Shown here one piece after another: positions 1 to 64,000 of a stretch of 64,000 nt of DNA (its first letter is position 1; every line of letters begins with the position of its first letter). The notes beneath the pieces are model-generated. The model was not told where the DNA came from. It saw only the letters and a list, made by a program, of their open reading frames with translations, and did not search any database. Location of the stretch: NCBI GenBank assembly GCA_963169105.1, contig OY720639.1, positions 89,262,593-89,326,592 of the forward strand. Reading direction: 5' to 3'. The position numbers and the translations under genes are program-made. The DNA is from Ceriagrion tenellum. Taxonomy: Eukaryota > Arthropoda > Insecta > Odonata > Coenagrionidae.

Positions 1-398
1 AGCTCAGATCCTGGCTCCATTTAAATCTATGTATAAACTGATAATCAATTTTAATGTATTGGTTTCTGATTGAGTTAGCACTAGATTCATATCCTATTTA
101 ACTCATGTTCTCTCACCCTCCATGTACTGAATGAATAGCCATTGCTTATGGCATTTATAGTGGATTTCATTCTTCTTGTTCATTTCATTCTTCACCTCTC
201 ACTTATCTATTTCACCCTTTAATTTTTTTATCACCATTCAATTTATTTTTTAGTATTCTTTTAGTATTTTGGTATTATATATTTGCATTCTTTTTCTGTC
301 TTGAACTCATATGTGAGGAAAGCTACAGAATGCTTAATCTCGTTCTTTATGCTTTTTTTTACTCCTGAATTTTGATATATGATCTTAATTGTGAATAG
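1..398 (+). other. Intron end upstream of the first visible perlecan exon
   Basis: AT-rich intronic sequence ending in an AG at 397-398, which leaves the next exon in phase 1. I saw no coding motif or repeat structure here. Confidence 0.7.
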
Positions 399-53486
<53,088 letters not shown>

Positions 53487-55195
53487 AGTTCATCCATGGC
53501 CAAATTTTATATGGATTTTTTAATATGAATGTGGAGTACAGTGTAAAGTTAATAACTAAAGTACTAGCCATGGAAAAATGCTTGAACGTGGATGCCATAG
53601 AGACTTCACTTTTCCTCTTCACTGTCACAAATGCCATTTTTAAGGCATATCTTCCCCCACGAGTTATCCCGCAGTGAATGACTGCTATTCTGCTCATCAA
53701 AATTATGGTTCAACCTTTATTCCCACTGCCAAGACTTTAGTGATCTAATTTCATCTCATCAAACACTTGTGTAAGGAGTTCAACTGCTGTTTCTTGAATA
53801 TTCGTGTGTGTCTTAGTCTCTCCCACTCAAGTTCCTGAGACATCATTGTTCAGGAGGCAGTTCGATTTCATTTTGTCCTCGGATTTTTTTTTAACCAGCT
53901 TTTTTCTGTGCTGCTATGAAGTTACAACTTTGTCATCAATTGATTGTGACGGTGAAAAGAAATTTAGCTGTTCAAAAAAAAAATAATGTTACTAGTCTTC
54001 CTTTGAGTAAACGCACGAAAACCAGCTGTTTCTTACAAAATGTAAAGTTATGGTTAAAATATTCTTGAATTTCTATTGTTAAGGTAAGATATTTTGTACA
54101 AAGATTGGAGGAGAATATGTCCATAAAAAGTGAGTGACACCAGGAGTGTTTTGAAGAATTATATATGTTTGTGAGGTGGACGATAATAATTTGCAAGTCA
54201 GTTTAAATCCGAGCATAAAGAAGAAGATGTGAGACTTGCCACAGATTGCATGCCCCAGTGTGTGACATACTTGAAACTGTTGTGTGTTGGATTCATATTG
54301 CCCAAGCATTTTTGCAGATCACGGTGCCTTCCCATGATTTTTTGGTTTGTCGACGACAAACATTGAGTTTTTTTTTGTGCATGAAGTGGTTTCATTTTTT
54401 TACTGCCATAAATTCTGGTCCTTATGTTTCAGGATCCACACACAAAGGTGCTATGAGTAATTGTTTATAGTGTTAGACGTTAGAGGCTATTGTATGTTTC
54501 ATTCATTTTGCACTGCCAGTTTCAAGCATCACCATTCCTTCAGCATTTTTTCAGAAAGAAGTCTACCTTTTGTTATATTTACTGAAGAAGTGAGTAAGTG
54601 TTGTACTAATACGTTTCTAATTTTTTTATTCTGTAAGAAAGTCCTAATTTTGTTTACACATTAAAATGTGTTCTTGTTCTGATGCATGGTGCTACAGTTT
54701 TTGAATAGAGGGGTATGAGCAAAGTCCCTGTTCCCCCTAATTTTAATGCCACAACCTTTATTGTATGCTTTTGTGTGTCAAATAAAACTGCTATGTTCTT
54801 AATTTTAATTTTATGTATAAATAAATATGATTGCAGCCTTGTCACGATAGGTATAGGGTGTAAGTCAGCCATGACTAAAAACACGGCAAGAATTTTTTTA
54901 CAGACTATGTTTTCTGAGTGTAACAAAATTCTTGATTCCAGTTGTTTATTTCTTATCATAGCCCTAATAAAAATTGAAGGGAATTTTAATACTAACATTT
55001 GTTGGTAAACAGAGTTGGTGATTTTGTAAGCTATATCTGTGAAACTACAATACATTATTGAAAAGTTAACTGTTAATACCTGTTACCATTCAGTGTCTTT
55101 CCGTGTCATTGAATTTAATCTATTTTACTGTACATGTCCAAAAGCATGGAAAATCAACTGAAGAGACAATAAAATCTGCAAATACATTGTAAAAA
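53487..55195 (+). other. trol: Perlecan 3' UTR
   Basis: Follows the stop codon with no further coding exon. AATAAA signals occur at 54781, 54820 and 55168, so cleavage near 54.84 kb or 55.19 kb is likely and alternative ends are possible. Small frames on either strand here look random. Confidence 0.7.
55168..55173 (+). terminator. Candidate distal polyadenylation signal
   Basis: AATAAA in gacaataaaatctgc, followed about 20 bp later by an A-rich site. Proximal alternatives are at 54781 and 54820. Confidence 0.5.
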
Positions 55196-56225
55196 TTTGA
55201 ATTATATGAATTTTTGTTTGATGTAAATGCTGTTGATTGATGAAGGAGGTACGTTAGTAATTTTAGATGGTTGTATAGATATTGTCTTTACAGGCTTATT
55301 TATAAAAGTCGTGCTTAATGTTCTGAATTTATACTTTGTTGTGCGGAATCCATTAGTTTTTTTATTTTTCGTTTGTTTTTATTTTGGGAATGTTATGGGG
55401 AAGTAATCTCAACTGTTCAGGCGGAGTTCGGGAAGTACACTCTCATATACTCTCATTGCTCTGATAACTGATGATTCTTTATGTTTTCACTCCAACATGC
55501 TCTGAATGAAAAGCAGCATCAAGTTAGTGACCATTCTGACATGTTGGTATTCTGATAAAATTATCTCATTGGTTGTCTCGGAATAAGAAGTACATTTAAA
55601 AGGGACATGAACGTCTTTCATTTCAGGTTGTGTTCTTGAAAAAGAATATTATCTCACTGATTTTCATTGAATCTGTGTGATTGGTCACTGCTAATGAAGA
55701 ATTTCTTGCGAGATTGAGTGTGCACCTGATTAAGACCCATGAGGGTCACTGAAATCAGAAACCTGAGTTAGGGTGTGCATGTTAACGTGATTTTACTTTT
55801 CCTATTTACTCTCTTTGAAATATTGGCCATTTCTTGTTCATACGCAATTAATTTTGTTGTAGAATAATCCAGTGTATCCCAAGTTATGTCCTGCCCCCGT
55901 ATCCCTCAGTGCTTCAGAACTCCGGTAGTTCCAGACTTGTTAATTGAGCCTGGAAACTAATGCCATTTGGCGTAACTTTGTGGAATCCTTTCATATTGAA
56001 AGAAAGTTGAGACAATTTCCTAAATTTTACATTCTGGTCTCTAACATATGAAACGGTTTGTTCTGTAATAACAAACTGCTATGGAAGTTCCCTAAGTTTA
56101 CTTCCTTTCGACTAAGCCCCGAGTGGAGGTGACATTCTACCATATTATTGAAACTAATTCTGCCAGTAGAATCGACGCGTTCTTGGGCTTGCCCTTGCTT
56201 GCGTTCCTTAGGTTTTCCCTGTAGT
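55196..56225. other. Intergenic, no recognised content
   Basis: AT-rich, becoming more CpG-rich after about 55.86 kb. I saw no gene or repeat structure. Confidence 0.6.
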
Positions 56226-56415
56226 CATGGGCGTAGCCGGAGGGCAACGGGGGCACCTGCCCCCCCCCCCCTCACCCATAGACAAGACATTTCATACCAA
56301 ATCTTCTATACTAGGGCAAGACAGGATGATATCATGCCCCCCTTAACAGAAATTTACAGGTACGAACGGGTGTCCTTCCCCACATAGCATTAATCCTGGC
56401 TACGCTTACGCCTGT
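56226..56415. mobile_element. Small TIR repeat ('gggcgtagcc' family)
   Basis: Begins catgggcgtagccggagg and ends cctggctacgcttacgcctg; the ends are imperfect inverted repeats around ggcgtagcc/ggctacgc. Contains a run of about 12 C. Looks like a common dispersed insect repeat; boundaries and target site are not certain. Confidence 0.5.
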
Positions 56416-57200
56416 GGTAGAGACGTGCGAAGGACGTTTCACTTCCGCTCGTTCGTGTCCCAGAGAGGCCCGCTTGGGCAATCTCACTCTCGGGAGTGAG
56501 AGGCACTCAACTCCCGAGGTGTATGACCGATGACGGCGAATCGGAACGCTCGGAAATGCGAGAGGACCAGTTTGGCCCGGCGATATCATTTTTGCGTATC
56601 GACCACGTTTGTGAGGAGTTGATCGGTCTCATACTTGGCACTCGTTCCAAAATTCATTGCCATTGCTGACAAAGCGAGTTAAAGGAGCACCATCCAAGTA
56701 CGACCTTTGGACGAAGAGGTCTTAATGGATTGCTAAAAATCTTACTACTGTCTTACGAAAAATTTTCTTCTCCTAAAGATCACTCGGATGGTTAGGATAA
56801 ACATTGGCCGAATGCAATATATTAAAAAAGATTTCGAACTTGCATAGTTAAAAGTGCTTGGAATGGTGAGAGACACAATAGGACCATACAACTTGGAAAT
56901 CTGTACAGCTGGCGACCGAAGATGGCGACCATTAAAATAATTGATGCGGTCAGCTGAAGAATTAATTCGTACTTACGGATACATCCTTACCGTGGATGGG
57001 TAAAATGGAATTCGGAAATTGTTACCCAAAAAGTTACCTTAATACATTAAATTTCAACCTCGTTATCTTGGTGCCAATTTTATGGAGAATTATGGACTGC
57101 ATAAAGCGTTCACTCTAGAATGTCCTCTTTCTTAAAAGACATTTTTGTAAACGTCAAAAAAGGCATTACAAACTCGCCCAACCGATCACAATGGAAAAGT
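56416..57200. other. CpG-rich intergenic DNA
   Basis: High CpG density around 56.42-56.64 kb with an inverted motif ctcgggagtgag/ctcaactcccgag. No gene model is supported. Confidence 0.4.
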
Positions 57201-57945
57201 GCCTGCGGCGAAATAAATGTATGTAGCTTGCTAAGGAAAAACGATGCAAATGAAACCATAAGATCGGAAGCTCTTCTCCGTGCAGTTCAGTGAGCCTCCC
57301 GTCGCTCCCGCCTGTGCCATTCGTTTAACAGTCGAATGCCTGACGTGAGCGGGACCCCTTGGCAACGCGTGTTGTGGGTGGGTCGCGCGGGAGTGGATCG
57401 GACTTTGCACGCCTCTGTTTATCGGGTATTCCATCGGAGTTCTTATGCCTGAAGCCCGCGACCGTGTTAGATGGAGTTGTTAAAGTTAAGTGGAGTACCA
57501 TGTGTGAATACGAGCGTAGGGATATCTATCAGATCGCCACCTGCAGTGTTCGTCCGCCTTGGACATCTAGTTGTGAAGGACTATTTGATGCCTCTTCAAG
57601 GATATACTATGCCCCTACTTGCGATATCGCCACACCAGACGTTGGCCCGCATTGGTGCGGGGAACGTGCGGTCGGGCGCTTTTGCTGTATTCTGTTAAAT
57701 TCTCAAGTTTCATATAATGCCCGAGATCTATCATCATTATACTCGACGCTTTGAGAATTTATCCTGGTTCCAACAAACGTTCGCGCCCGTGCCTCCTCCA
57801 TTTCATTTTTAACCTCCGTACTTCACACACAGCTGTCTCGTTTCCACTGAGTATTATCGCCTCTCCACCCTGGAAGCCTTCTTCCTTCGAGCTATTCTGC
57901 GCTTGATTTCAGCGGAACTTCCTTCATCCCACATTGGTTCAAAGG
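57200..57945 (+). promoter_or_regulatory. CpG-rich promoter and candidate 5' exon of an unseen + strand gene
   Basis: GC- and CpG-rich, unlike the rest of the window. It contains an arthropod-initiator-like ttcagt at about 57284 and ends in caaag|gtaagag, a strong donor at about 57946. Frames inside (57359-57754, 57471-57698) resemble no family, and several in-frame stops before the donor suggest a mostly untranslated exon. The gene body would lie to the right, possibly beyond the window. Confidence 0.35.
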
Positions 57946-59255
57946 TAAGAGAATTATTTCATTTGCTGTTCTGCTATCGTCTCTAATTCGCGCAAGAGTT
58001 TTGGTCTTCTTCCTTTGGAATGATTTTTTTATTGCGCTATTCACTCTATCCCATTCATTCAAGTGCTACATAAGACGTTTTAAGGTAGTTCGAGAGCTAA
58101 ATTATTTCACCTTCAGTTAATTTTAATGAATTTGGTCTCATTTTAAAGAAAAATACCTCACCCTTTCGTAGATACCAAAATATAATTCCCTTACAGTATT
58201 ATTTTTCTAGATTTTTAAGGAAAAATATCAGCCCTTTTCCATGGGAAATGGTACGCGTATGCACTTCGTGGAGACTATTTTTTTTAATGTGGAATTTCTT
58301 AGACCTAGATCTCGTCACGAAATTAACAGTGTATAGTTTACATGTTTTTAAACTATTCTTTAATATTAACCATATTGTCACCGCTGTAATTTTCGGAATC
58401 GAAAAAAAAACCTTCCGTTGCGAAGGAGTTTTAAACGTGCCTCGTTAAATAAATTAATCAAGTTAAAGACTTATTAGCATATTTTTATTTAACTGCTTAG
58501 GAATTCAGTCATAGAAAAGCATGTTATTGCACCATTTACAATACATTATTTAATTAATACTTCTTACGACTGCTAGAATTAAAAAGGTAAAATTCGAATA
58601 TGGTCTCCAATATGAGCAGGGAACTATCTCGATCTAACTACCTTAACTGAGAAGGGAGTTAGGTCTCTTTTTTCATTGTCTTACTAGAAGGAGTATGGAG
58701 GTCCGCGATCATCCTACGCAGACCATTAGTTACTCTTGTGATCGTATTTATAATATGTTTTTTTATAACCGTCGGATGAAAAAAGTTTCTGGTGCTGAAA
58801 ACCACGCATAGTTTGCCATGGAAATGTTCGGAATGGCGTAATTACTTATTAAATTATTTTTGTACTGCTCTGTGAAACAAAAAGCAGGCAGACATTTCGA
58901 GCGGATCCGCTCCGATGGCGTATGCTTTTCGGAAAATTGAGAAAGTCGATGGGAGCGCCTGTCTCTCGGATATTAAGCCTCGTATATTGCCAGTTTATTA
59001 AACTCCATCTCCCCCTTCTAATATCATAGGCATCGGACCACAATCTCTTCCGTGATGACTTCAAAATTGACCTCTCACCCTCATTCAATATCTTCCGCTA
59101 GGTTAACCCGACTCCAGAGATGCGGGTTCTATCAACCCATCCTTCTTTACTTCCCTTCTCTTGAGACCATGAAGCAAGCTCCACGATCCCGTATATCTAG
59201 CATATTCTTGTAATTTCCATATTTAATGTTTCTTTGCTAAAATAGTAAAATACAG
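57946..59255. other. Intergenic or intronic DNA, no recognised content
   Basis: AT-rich with moderate CpG. If the exon above is real, this is its first intron. Nothing else seen. Confidence 0.5.
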
Positions 59256-59259
59256 AGTT

Positions 59260-59795
59260 TCCCACTTACGCAACATGCCTGCCGATTCGATCCTATCTTC
59301 TCTATCCATCCCCAATCCCTGCAATCAAAGAATCAAAACCGATTTAAAATTTATTTACAACATTCTGAACTCAAATATTGATTGTCCTGAATTGATTTCC
59401 TCCATTAATTTCCAAGTTCCTTGTCGATTCCACACGTACGTACTCATTACTCCATATGCCTATCCCTAGACTATCCCTTATCAAGCGTTCCCTTCACTAC
59501 CGCCTCTCCTCACTTCTCCATTCTCTGCGTGATAACATTGATCCCTTTTTGCTCTCTTCCAACTCATTCATCAATCTTTCCATGTCCCATTTCTCGGGAA
59601 ATAACTAATCCACTCCCTCTTTCCCCCCTTTCCACCTTTGCATTATTGGTTTTTTTGCATTATTTTATCATGTAGGTACTCTTTGTTTTGTTTGTTTGTC
59701 TACGTCTACATTACATGTTTATTGTTACTGCGACACTGTTAACTGGCAGAAATGCTGTATGTGAGCAATTACTTAAATAAATAAATAAAATAAAT
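59260..59795 (+). mobile_element. 5'-truncated LINE, C-terminal fragment with A-rich tail
   Basis: SLSIPNPCNQRIKTDLKFIY then NILNSNIDCPELISSINFQV-P matches the end of Jockey/CR1-like RT proteins ('RRxxDLxFLYKLLNxxIDCPELLSxINFxVP'). Later sequence is frameshifted and pyrimidine-rich, and it ends in aaataaataaataaaataaat. Inactive. Confidence 0.7.
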
Positions 59796-60540
59796 ATCTA
59801 CATACTGTCCTTCGAACCGCCGCGTGGGCGTGTGGCAAAGGGTGTTAGGACACCCGTCGTGTGAAGGTGTTTAGAATAAGTTCTTGGAAGGTGAAATGGT
59901 GAATAGTATTATGGGTGTGATTTAAGTGCAGCTCCGGTTTTATTATGGTCACTTATTGTGCGTATAAAGAACGAATTTTTTACCTATCTGTTCGGCAATG
60001 TATATCTCTCTTATTTTATCGCCGCTGTCAAGCTTAGAAATGTAGTGTGGAGTCAAAATGATATTCCTCGTGTCGCTTTGAAACACCCATTGTTTTTAAT
60101 TTCTCAAGCAAACTAAGTCCAGCGCGCAGCCTCTGAGTCTCTGGAAGCTCCCAACCTAATCCCTATAAAAGTTATGAAACACTATATGTTCGCTTGTAGC
60201 AGTTTTTAACGTAGCGCACAGTTTTCATTTGTCTGTTATTATTTTTTTGGTTAAATATTTCTGACCAGGGCCCCAAATGCTCGCGGTGTATTCGAGGTGT
60301 GGTCTAACCAGAGCAAAGTGGCATCTCTCTTTTACTTTTTCATCCGAGGACCTTCCTATTTTACGGTTGAATAATTCTTGTTTCTTTAGTGCTGTGCCGA
60401 TTATGTTTTGTATCTGTGTTCTCCACAATGTATCGGAAGTTGAGGTCATTCCAAGGTATTTGACTTTTTCTGAGGAGTTTATTTTTACTCCTCCAACAGT
60501 GCAGTGCTTACTAAAAAGGCACATGGGAGAGTAACAAAAT
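59796..60540 (-). mobile_element. 5'-truncated LINE, RT C-terminal region
   Basis: Minus frame 60524-60225: VKINSSEKVKYLGMTSTSDT, then GRSSDEKVKERCHFALVRPH, then LEYTASIWGPGQKYL, the classic 'VKYLGV...KERCYFALVRPHLEYASSIWDP' block. Frameshifted downstream pieces (QRLRAGLSLLEKLKTM) continue to a 3' UTR with ccgccgcgtgggcgtgtggc (59818 on). It meets the + strand LINE tail to tail at about 59795. Confidence 0.8.
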
Positions 60541-61335
60541 TAGTCGCCGAAGAGTTCAGAGGTCATTATTGCTCTTCCTCAATGTCTAAGAAAGCTCATA
60601 TTGCATCACGCTAAATATTTATGTTGTTTTCGTTGAAAATGCCCAAAGATGAATCCAGCGGATACTGACTTCAATTACTCTTCTCATTTCTAAGTTATCT
60701 TAGCTTATTCGGAACTATACCTTTGAAAATTCCGGTTGACCACCAGTAATGGATACTTGACTTAGACTTTGGACTGTGAGTTTGAGAATGGCGTTTTCAT
60801 TCCTTCATTAACAATCGTATCTCTTTGATTTATCATATCCAAGAGAATTTTTTCGGTCGTAATATTTTCCCTAACTTAGGTGAAGCATTGATGGCCTTGC
60901 ATTTTGAGAGGTCATTATTATAGCCTCGCTTAAATATGTGTGTGTTTCAGTTTTCGTTATCTACGTGTGCTTTTTTTCATTTCGCAATATCGTATAGGAG
61001 TACACTCTGAACATTTGTACTTTTTTTTTAATTTTATGAGGTTAAGGCTTGAGTTTGTTACGGAAGACTGAGATTTATGTGTTTAGACAATGGGTATTGG
61101 TTTTTCAGTGAAATGCAACACTTTTCGATAGAAGAATGATATATGTACAGTGCTTAATTAAACATGATCATGCCTCATGATAAACACCATTACTTTGAAA
61201 TCTGTCTGTGATGTTTGCGACCTGAAGACGCTAATTGGTAGAAAAAACGTTAGTAAAATAACGGGATGGCAAAATAGGCAAACAGGCGAAATAATAATAA
61301 ATAAGCAAACAGGTCATACAGTGCGTCTAAAGTAG
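60541..61335. other. Intergenic, no recognised content
   Basis: AT-rich. I found nothing to annotate before the tRNA. Confidence 0.6.
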
Positions 61336-61337
61336 AG

Positions 61338-61342
61338 AAAAA
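61338..61342 (-). terminator. Pol III terminator of tRNA-Gln(CTG)
   Basis: On the minus strand the tRNA 3' end is followed by aac and then a T5 run, the usual RNA polymerase III stop. The same arrangement follows the second tRNA. Confidence 0.7.
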
Positions 61343-61345
61343 GTT

Positions 61346-61417
61346 AGGTCCCACCGAGATTTGAACTCGGATCGCTGGATTCAGAGTCCAGAGTGCTAAC
61401 CATTACACCATGGGACC
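61346..61417 (-). tRNA. tRNA-Gln (anticodon CTG)
   Basis: A 72-nt cloverleaf on the minus strand. Acceptor GGTCCCA pairs with TGGGACC, the D arm (GGTGTAATGGTTAGCACT) serves as A box, the anticodon stem CTGGA/TCCAG surrounds loop CTCTGAA (anticodon CTG), and the T arm is CCGAG-TTCAAATC-TCGG. It decodes CAG glutamine codons. No intron. All stems pair, so it is likely functional. Confidence 0.95.
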
Positions 61418-62052
61418 ACCTGTGAACCGCCTTTCATTCTACTCACGGCATCTAAAAAACAAATATAGCGCTCATTTCCTCTGGAAGTCCTCTTTGGATA
61501 TTTTAACATAAAACACTTTCTATTGAAAACAATATGCTAGTATCACTATTGCGTGCCAGGCAACGATAGACAAATGGGTCCTTACGGTGAAAGACTATTA
61601 CTGTTGGTGACCACAATATTGTTCCATTCTTTCTAACCATGAAAAAAATAATAAAATATTTTGCTGCTACAATTAGTTAAAAAGGTTAGTCTAGTTCCCT
61701 CACTAGTCTTTGTCCTGTGTGCCGCATTAGGGCTGATCCGCACGCGGACAGAGGGATCTGAGAGGGCCCGGGGTCTAACTATTATTGTCAATCTATTTGA
61801 AGTGATGATGTTTATTTGCAGAAAAGTGATGATCGTGACCACAGCCAGTTACCTGCTCTCAAAAGATATTCGTAATATTGACCCAAATAGTTAATGCTCA
61901 TCGGTTATCTAACCATATCAGATTTTTGTTGAATAAATATGACATCTTTTCATATAAAATTTTACGTCTTGAGGACAACGCATGCTTGTGGTTGTAATAT
62001 ATACTATGCTGTCAAAACATCACCGCCGTCATGCAGTACTTTAAAAGTACAG
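61418..62052. other. Spacer between two tRNA genes
   Basis: AT-rich, 0.6 kb. No feature other than short random frames. Confidence 0.6.
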
Positions 62053-62057
62053 AAAAA
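62053..62057 (-). terminator. Pol III terminator of tRNA-Gln(TTG)
   Basis: T5 on the minus strand three bases past the tRNA, in the same taactttttc context as the other tRNA-Gln gene. Confidence 0.7.
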
Positions 62058-62060
62058 GTT

Positions 62061-62132
62061 AGGTCCCACCGAGATTCGAACTCGGATCGCTGGATTCAAA
62101 GTCCAGAGTGCTAACCATTACACCATGGGACC
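62061..62132 (-). tRNA. tRNA-Gln (anticodon TTG)
   Basis: A 72-nt cloverleaf identical to the gene at 61346-61417 except at two positions: the anticodon wobble base (TTG instead of CTG) and one T-loop base (TTCGAATC, the canonical B box, instead of TTCAAATC). It decodes CAA. The shared 3' flank implies local duplication followed by an anticodon change. Confidence 0.96.
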
Positions 62133-62834
62133 ATGTACACGTTCACAAGCGGCGATGTCTGGCGTCCCAAGGAACCTGACCAGTTATTAGCAAGCATGAC
62201 TTTAGATGACTTAGGAGAGTCCGTCCTAAAGGCCCCCGAAATCTTGAATCAGGAAATATTTTCAGAGAACAAAGAACGCTTTTGGGTAATTTTCCAGATC
62301 CTGGCGTCACCCCCTCCCACTGCTCCCTGCTCCAAAACCCCTGAATCGCGATTTTTTTGGAGGAAAACCCGGTGATTTGCAAGGATAGGTCAGTATGGAG
62401 GAAATTATTGAAGCAGAGTTAGGTGTACAAATGTGTATTAATGGGTGAAACTTTGTGACTGTGCCTACCCCGGAAGGGAACGGCGTGGTTGGTATGTATG
62501 GATGTTCTACTTGCGTCAGTTTTTGCCCTCTTACTTTTAAAGTCTGCATCGCTTTCTTTGACCTAGAGAATATCATTAGTTATGTCTTCTTATATTTCAT
62601 CGTTATTCCGTTTATCACGCACTGATTTACTTACGTATCATGGTCACAGTGTATAGCTTCATGTGTACATAGCAGTTAAAGGTTTTCGTCAGCAGTTGCC
62701 ATAATTCCATCCGACATGGCCGGGCGCGGAGTTTCAGACCAATTCTGACACATCAAACGTTCCTGCGTTTATCGCAAGCAAGAAACCTTCGTTTTGATCT
62801 CTCATTTTGCATCCCTCACGACCTCAATTATATT
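62133..62834. other. Intergenic, no recognised content
   Basis: Moderate GC. Overlapping short frames on both strands at 62.13-62.58 kb have no family resemblance. Confidence 0.5.
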
Positions 62835-62995
62835 CATCTACAATTACATCACGTAATACCCTGCGAGCCACCACGAGGGTGTGTGCAGGGGGTGAAGATC
62901 ACCAAACATTCACTAGTGACATGCAACTAGGATATTTACTGGAGACATGCTAGATAATAGGGTTACATGCAGCTAGATGGTTAGTATCTACATAT
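62835..62995 (-). mobile_element. LINE 3' UTR fragment
   Basis: Contains ataccctgcgagccaccacg, gggggtgaagatcacc and gacatgcaactaggatattt, repeated at 63.16-63.29 kb. It is the 3' end of the same LINE family, without coding sequence. Confidence 0.75.
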
Positions 62996-63141
62996 TTGCT
63001 CATCGAAACTAAATGTTTCTTTATTTGCTAATTCACTGACACCTATGGTCCTCTAATGAAGCAAACATACCATCAGATATTAGCGGGTGGGAAAACTTAA
63101 CAAGAGTGCAATTGTTCATTTATGACAACTTATTCTCTTCG

Positions 63142-64000
63142 TACAAATCTACATCTACTTCTACGTAATACCCTGCGAGCCACCACGAAGGTGTGTGGCA
63201 GGGGGTTAAGATCACCGGACATGCACTATTGACATGCAACTAGGATATTTAATGAAGGCATGCTAGATAATAATGTCACATGGTTAGTATCTACATAATA
63301 AGAAAGGGATTATTGGTTGTTATTACATGCATCATGCACTACAGACTACTCTAACTATATTTCACCTACCTATCCCTTTGCTACGCTGCCTATTGTTCTC
63401 TCTTATAGTACGCGGGAAAAATGACATTTTAAATCTATCGGTACGACAACCTATCTCTCTAATCTTGTTAATATGATCAAACCTAGCATAATACGCAGGG
63501 GTTCTTAATATATCTCTAACGTCATCTGTGAACAAATCGGTTTCGAATTTACTTAAAAGGTTTAACCTATATTTTAACCTGCGTTCTGATAGTAATTCCC
63601 ATCCTAGTTCTTCTATTAAACTCGTAACACTTATACGATTATCATAACGGCCTTAAACAAACCTAGCGGATCTCCTTTGCGCCCGCTCTAATTTTTTTAT
63701 CATCCCTTCCTCGTACGGCTCCCATATACTAGCGGCATATTCTAAATGAGGCCTGACAAGTGTAAAATAGCTTCTTTCTCGTACTCTCTCATCGCATTTG
63801 CCTAGAACCCTTTTTACGAATCCTAATCTACGGTTTGCTACACTAGTTATTTCCCTGATATGTTTCCCCAATACATGTCTTCAGTGATGGTGACGCCTAA
63901 GTATTTAATAAATTCTACGTTAGATATTTTCTTTTCTTTGATGTAATAATTATTCCGGGGAAAGCCATTCTTTTCCCAAAAGTTCATTATCGCGCATTTC
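63142..64000 (-). mobile_element. LINE running off the right edge, RT C-terminal region and 3' UTR
   Basis: Minus frames: EKKISNVEFIKYLGVTIT (about 63970-63880), IREITSVANRRLGFVKRVLG then ERSYFTLVRPHLEYAASIWE (63871-63653), then SERRLKYRLNLLSKFETDLF further down, followed by a 3' UTR shared with 62835-62995. At least two frameshifts. Same family type as 59796-60540. The 5' part is outside the window. Confidence 0.85.

Noticed and set aside
54654..55055. 133-codon minus ORF and overlapping + ORF of 97 codons
   Set aside because: They lie in the perlecan 3' UTR, have no known motif and overlap each other on opposite strands.
57359..57754. 131-codon ORF as a protein-coding gene
   Set aside because: No family resemblance, no ATG at its start (alternative start codon), and it lies in a CpG-rich exon-like block better read as 5' UTR.
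59275..59469. Small independent gene
   Set aside because: The sequence (TDLKFIYNILN...CPELISSINF) is the C-terminus of a LINE RT, so it was called a mobile element.

Overview
The window is arthropod, most likely insect, nuclear DNA. It is AT-rich, has few CpG in introns, and carries spliced genes with GT-AG introns up to about 12 kb, many decayed non-LTR retrotransposons and MITEs, and two nuclear tRNA-Gln genes. I could not assign the species from sequence alone.

Positions 399-53486 (+ strand) hold the 3' part of one large gene: the insect perlecan orthologue (trol / HSPG2 family), an extracellular basement-membrane heparan-sulfate proteoglycan. I placed 19 exons whose splice phases agree end to end. 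Together they give about 1,164 complete codons (1,156 without one 24-nt cassette). Domain order is four Ig modules (end of perlecan domain IV), then domain V as LamG1-EGF-EGF-LamG2-EGF-EGF-LamG3, then a short acidic tail on an isolated last exon. The 5' part of the gene lies upstream of the window. The 3' UTR probably ends near 54.84 kb or 55.19 kb.

Introns are filled with mobile-element debris. There are three hAT-type non-autonomous elements with 8-bp target duplications (17963-18466, 45816-46363, 50378-51161), a long-TIR Tc1/mariner-like MITE (12653-13186), TTAA-flanked piggyBac-like MITEs (20771-21021, 25639-25958, and a third near 33.5-33.85 kb), a defective piggyBac-like element (37.08-38.1 kb), an unassigned TIR element (36102-36707), LINE fragments (9.1-9.6, 16.7-17.5, 38.3-38.6, 39.9-40.6 and 48.0-48.5 kb) and a 220-bp TA microsatellite. 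The terminal 11.3-kb intron also holds an antisense, CpG-rich, promoter-like segment with a first coding exon that starts a THAP zinc finger.

From 55.2 kb to the end the DNA is intergenic. It contains a CpG-rich block with a likely 5' exon of another + strand gene (about 57.2-57.95 kb), two LINE fragments meeting tail to tail (59.26-60.54 kb), tRNA-Gln(CTG) and tRNA-Gln(TTG) on the minus strand, and a LINE running off the right edge.

The most interesting signal is a 24-nt, frame-neutral microexon (21037-21060) that would add eight residues to LamG1. By my recollection this is the same kind of position as neurexin splice site 2. It begins 15 bp after a piggyBac-like MITE whose end may supply its branch point.
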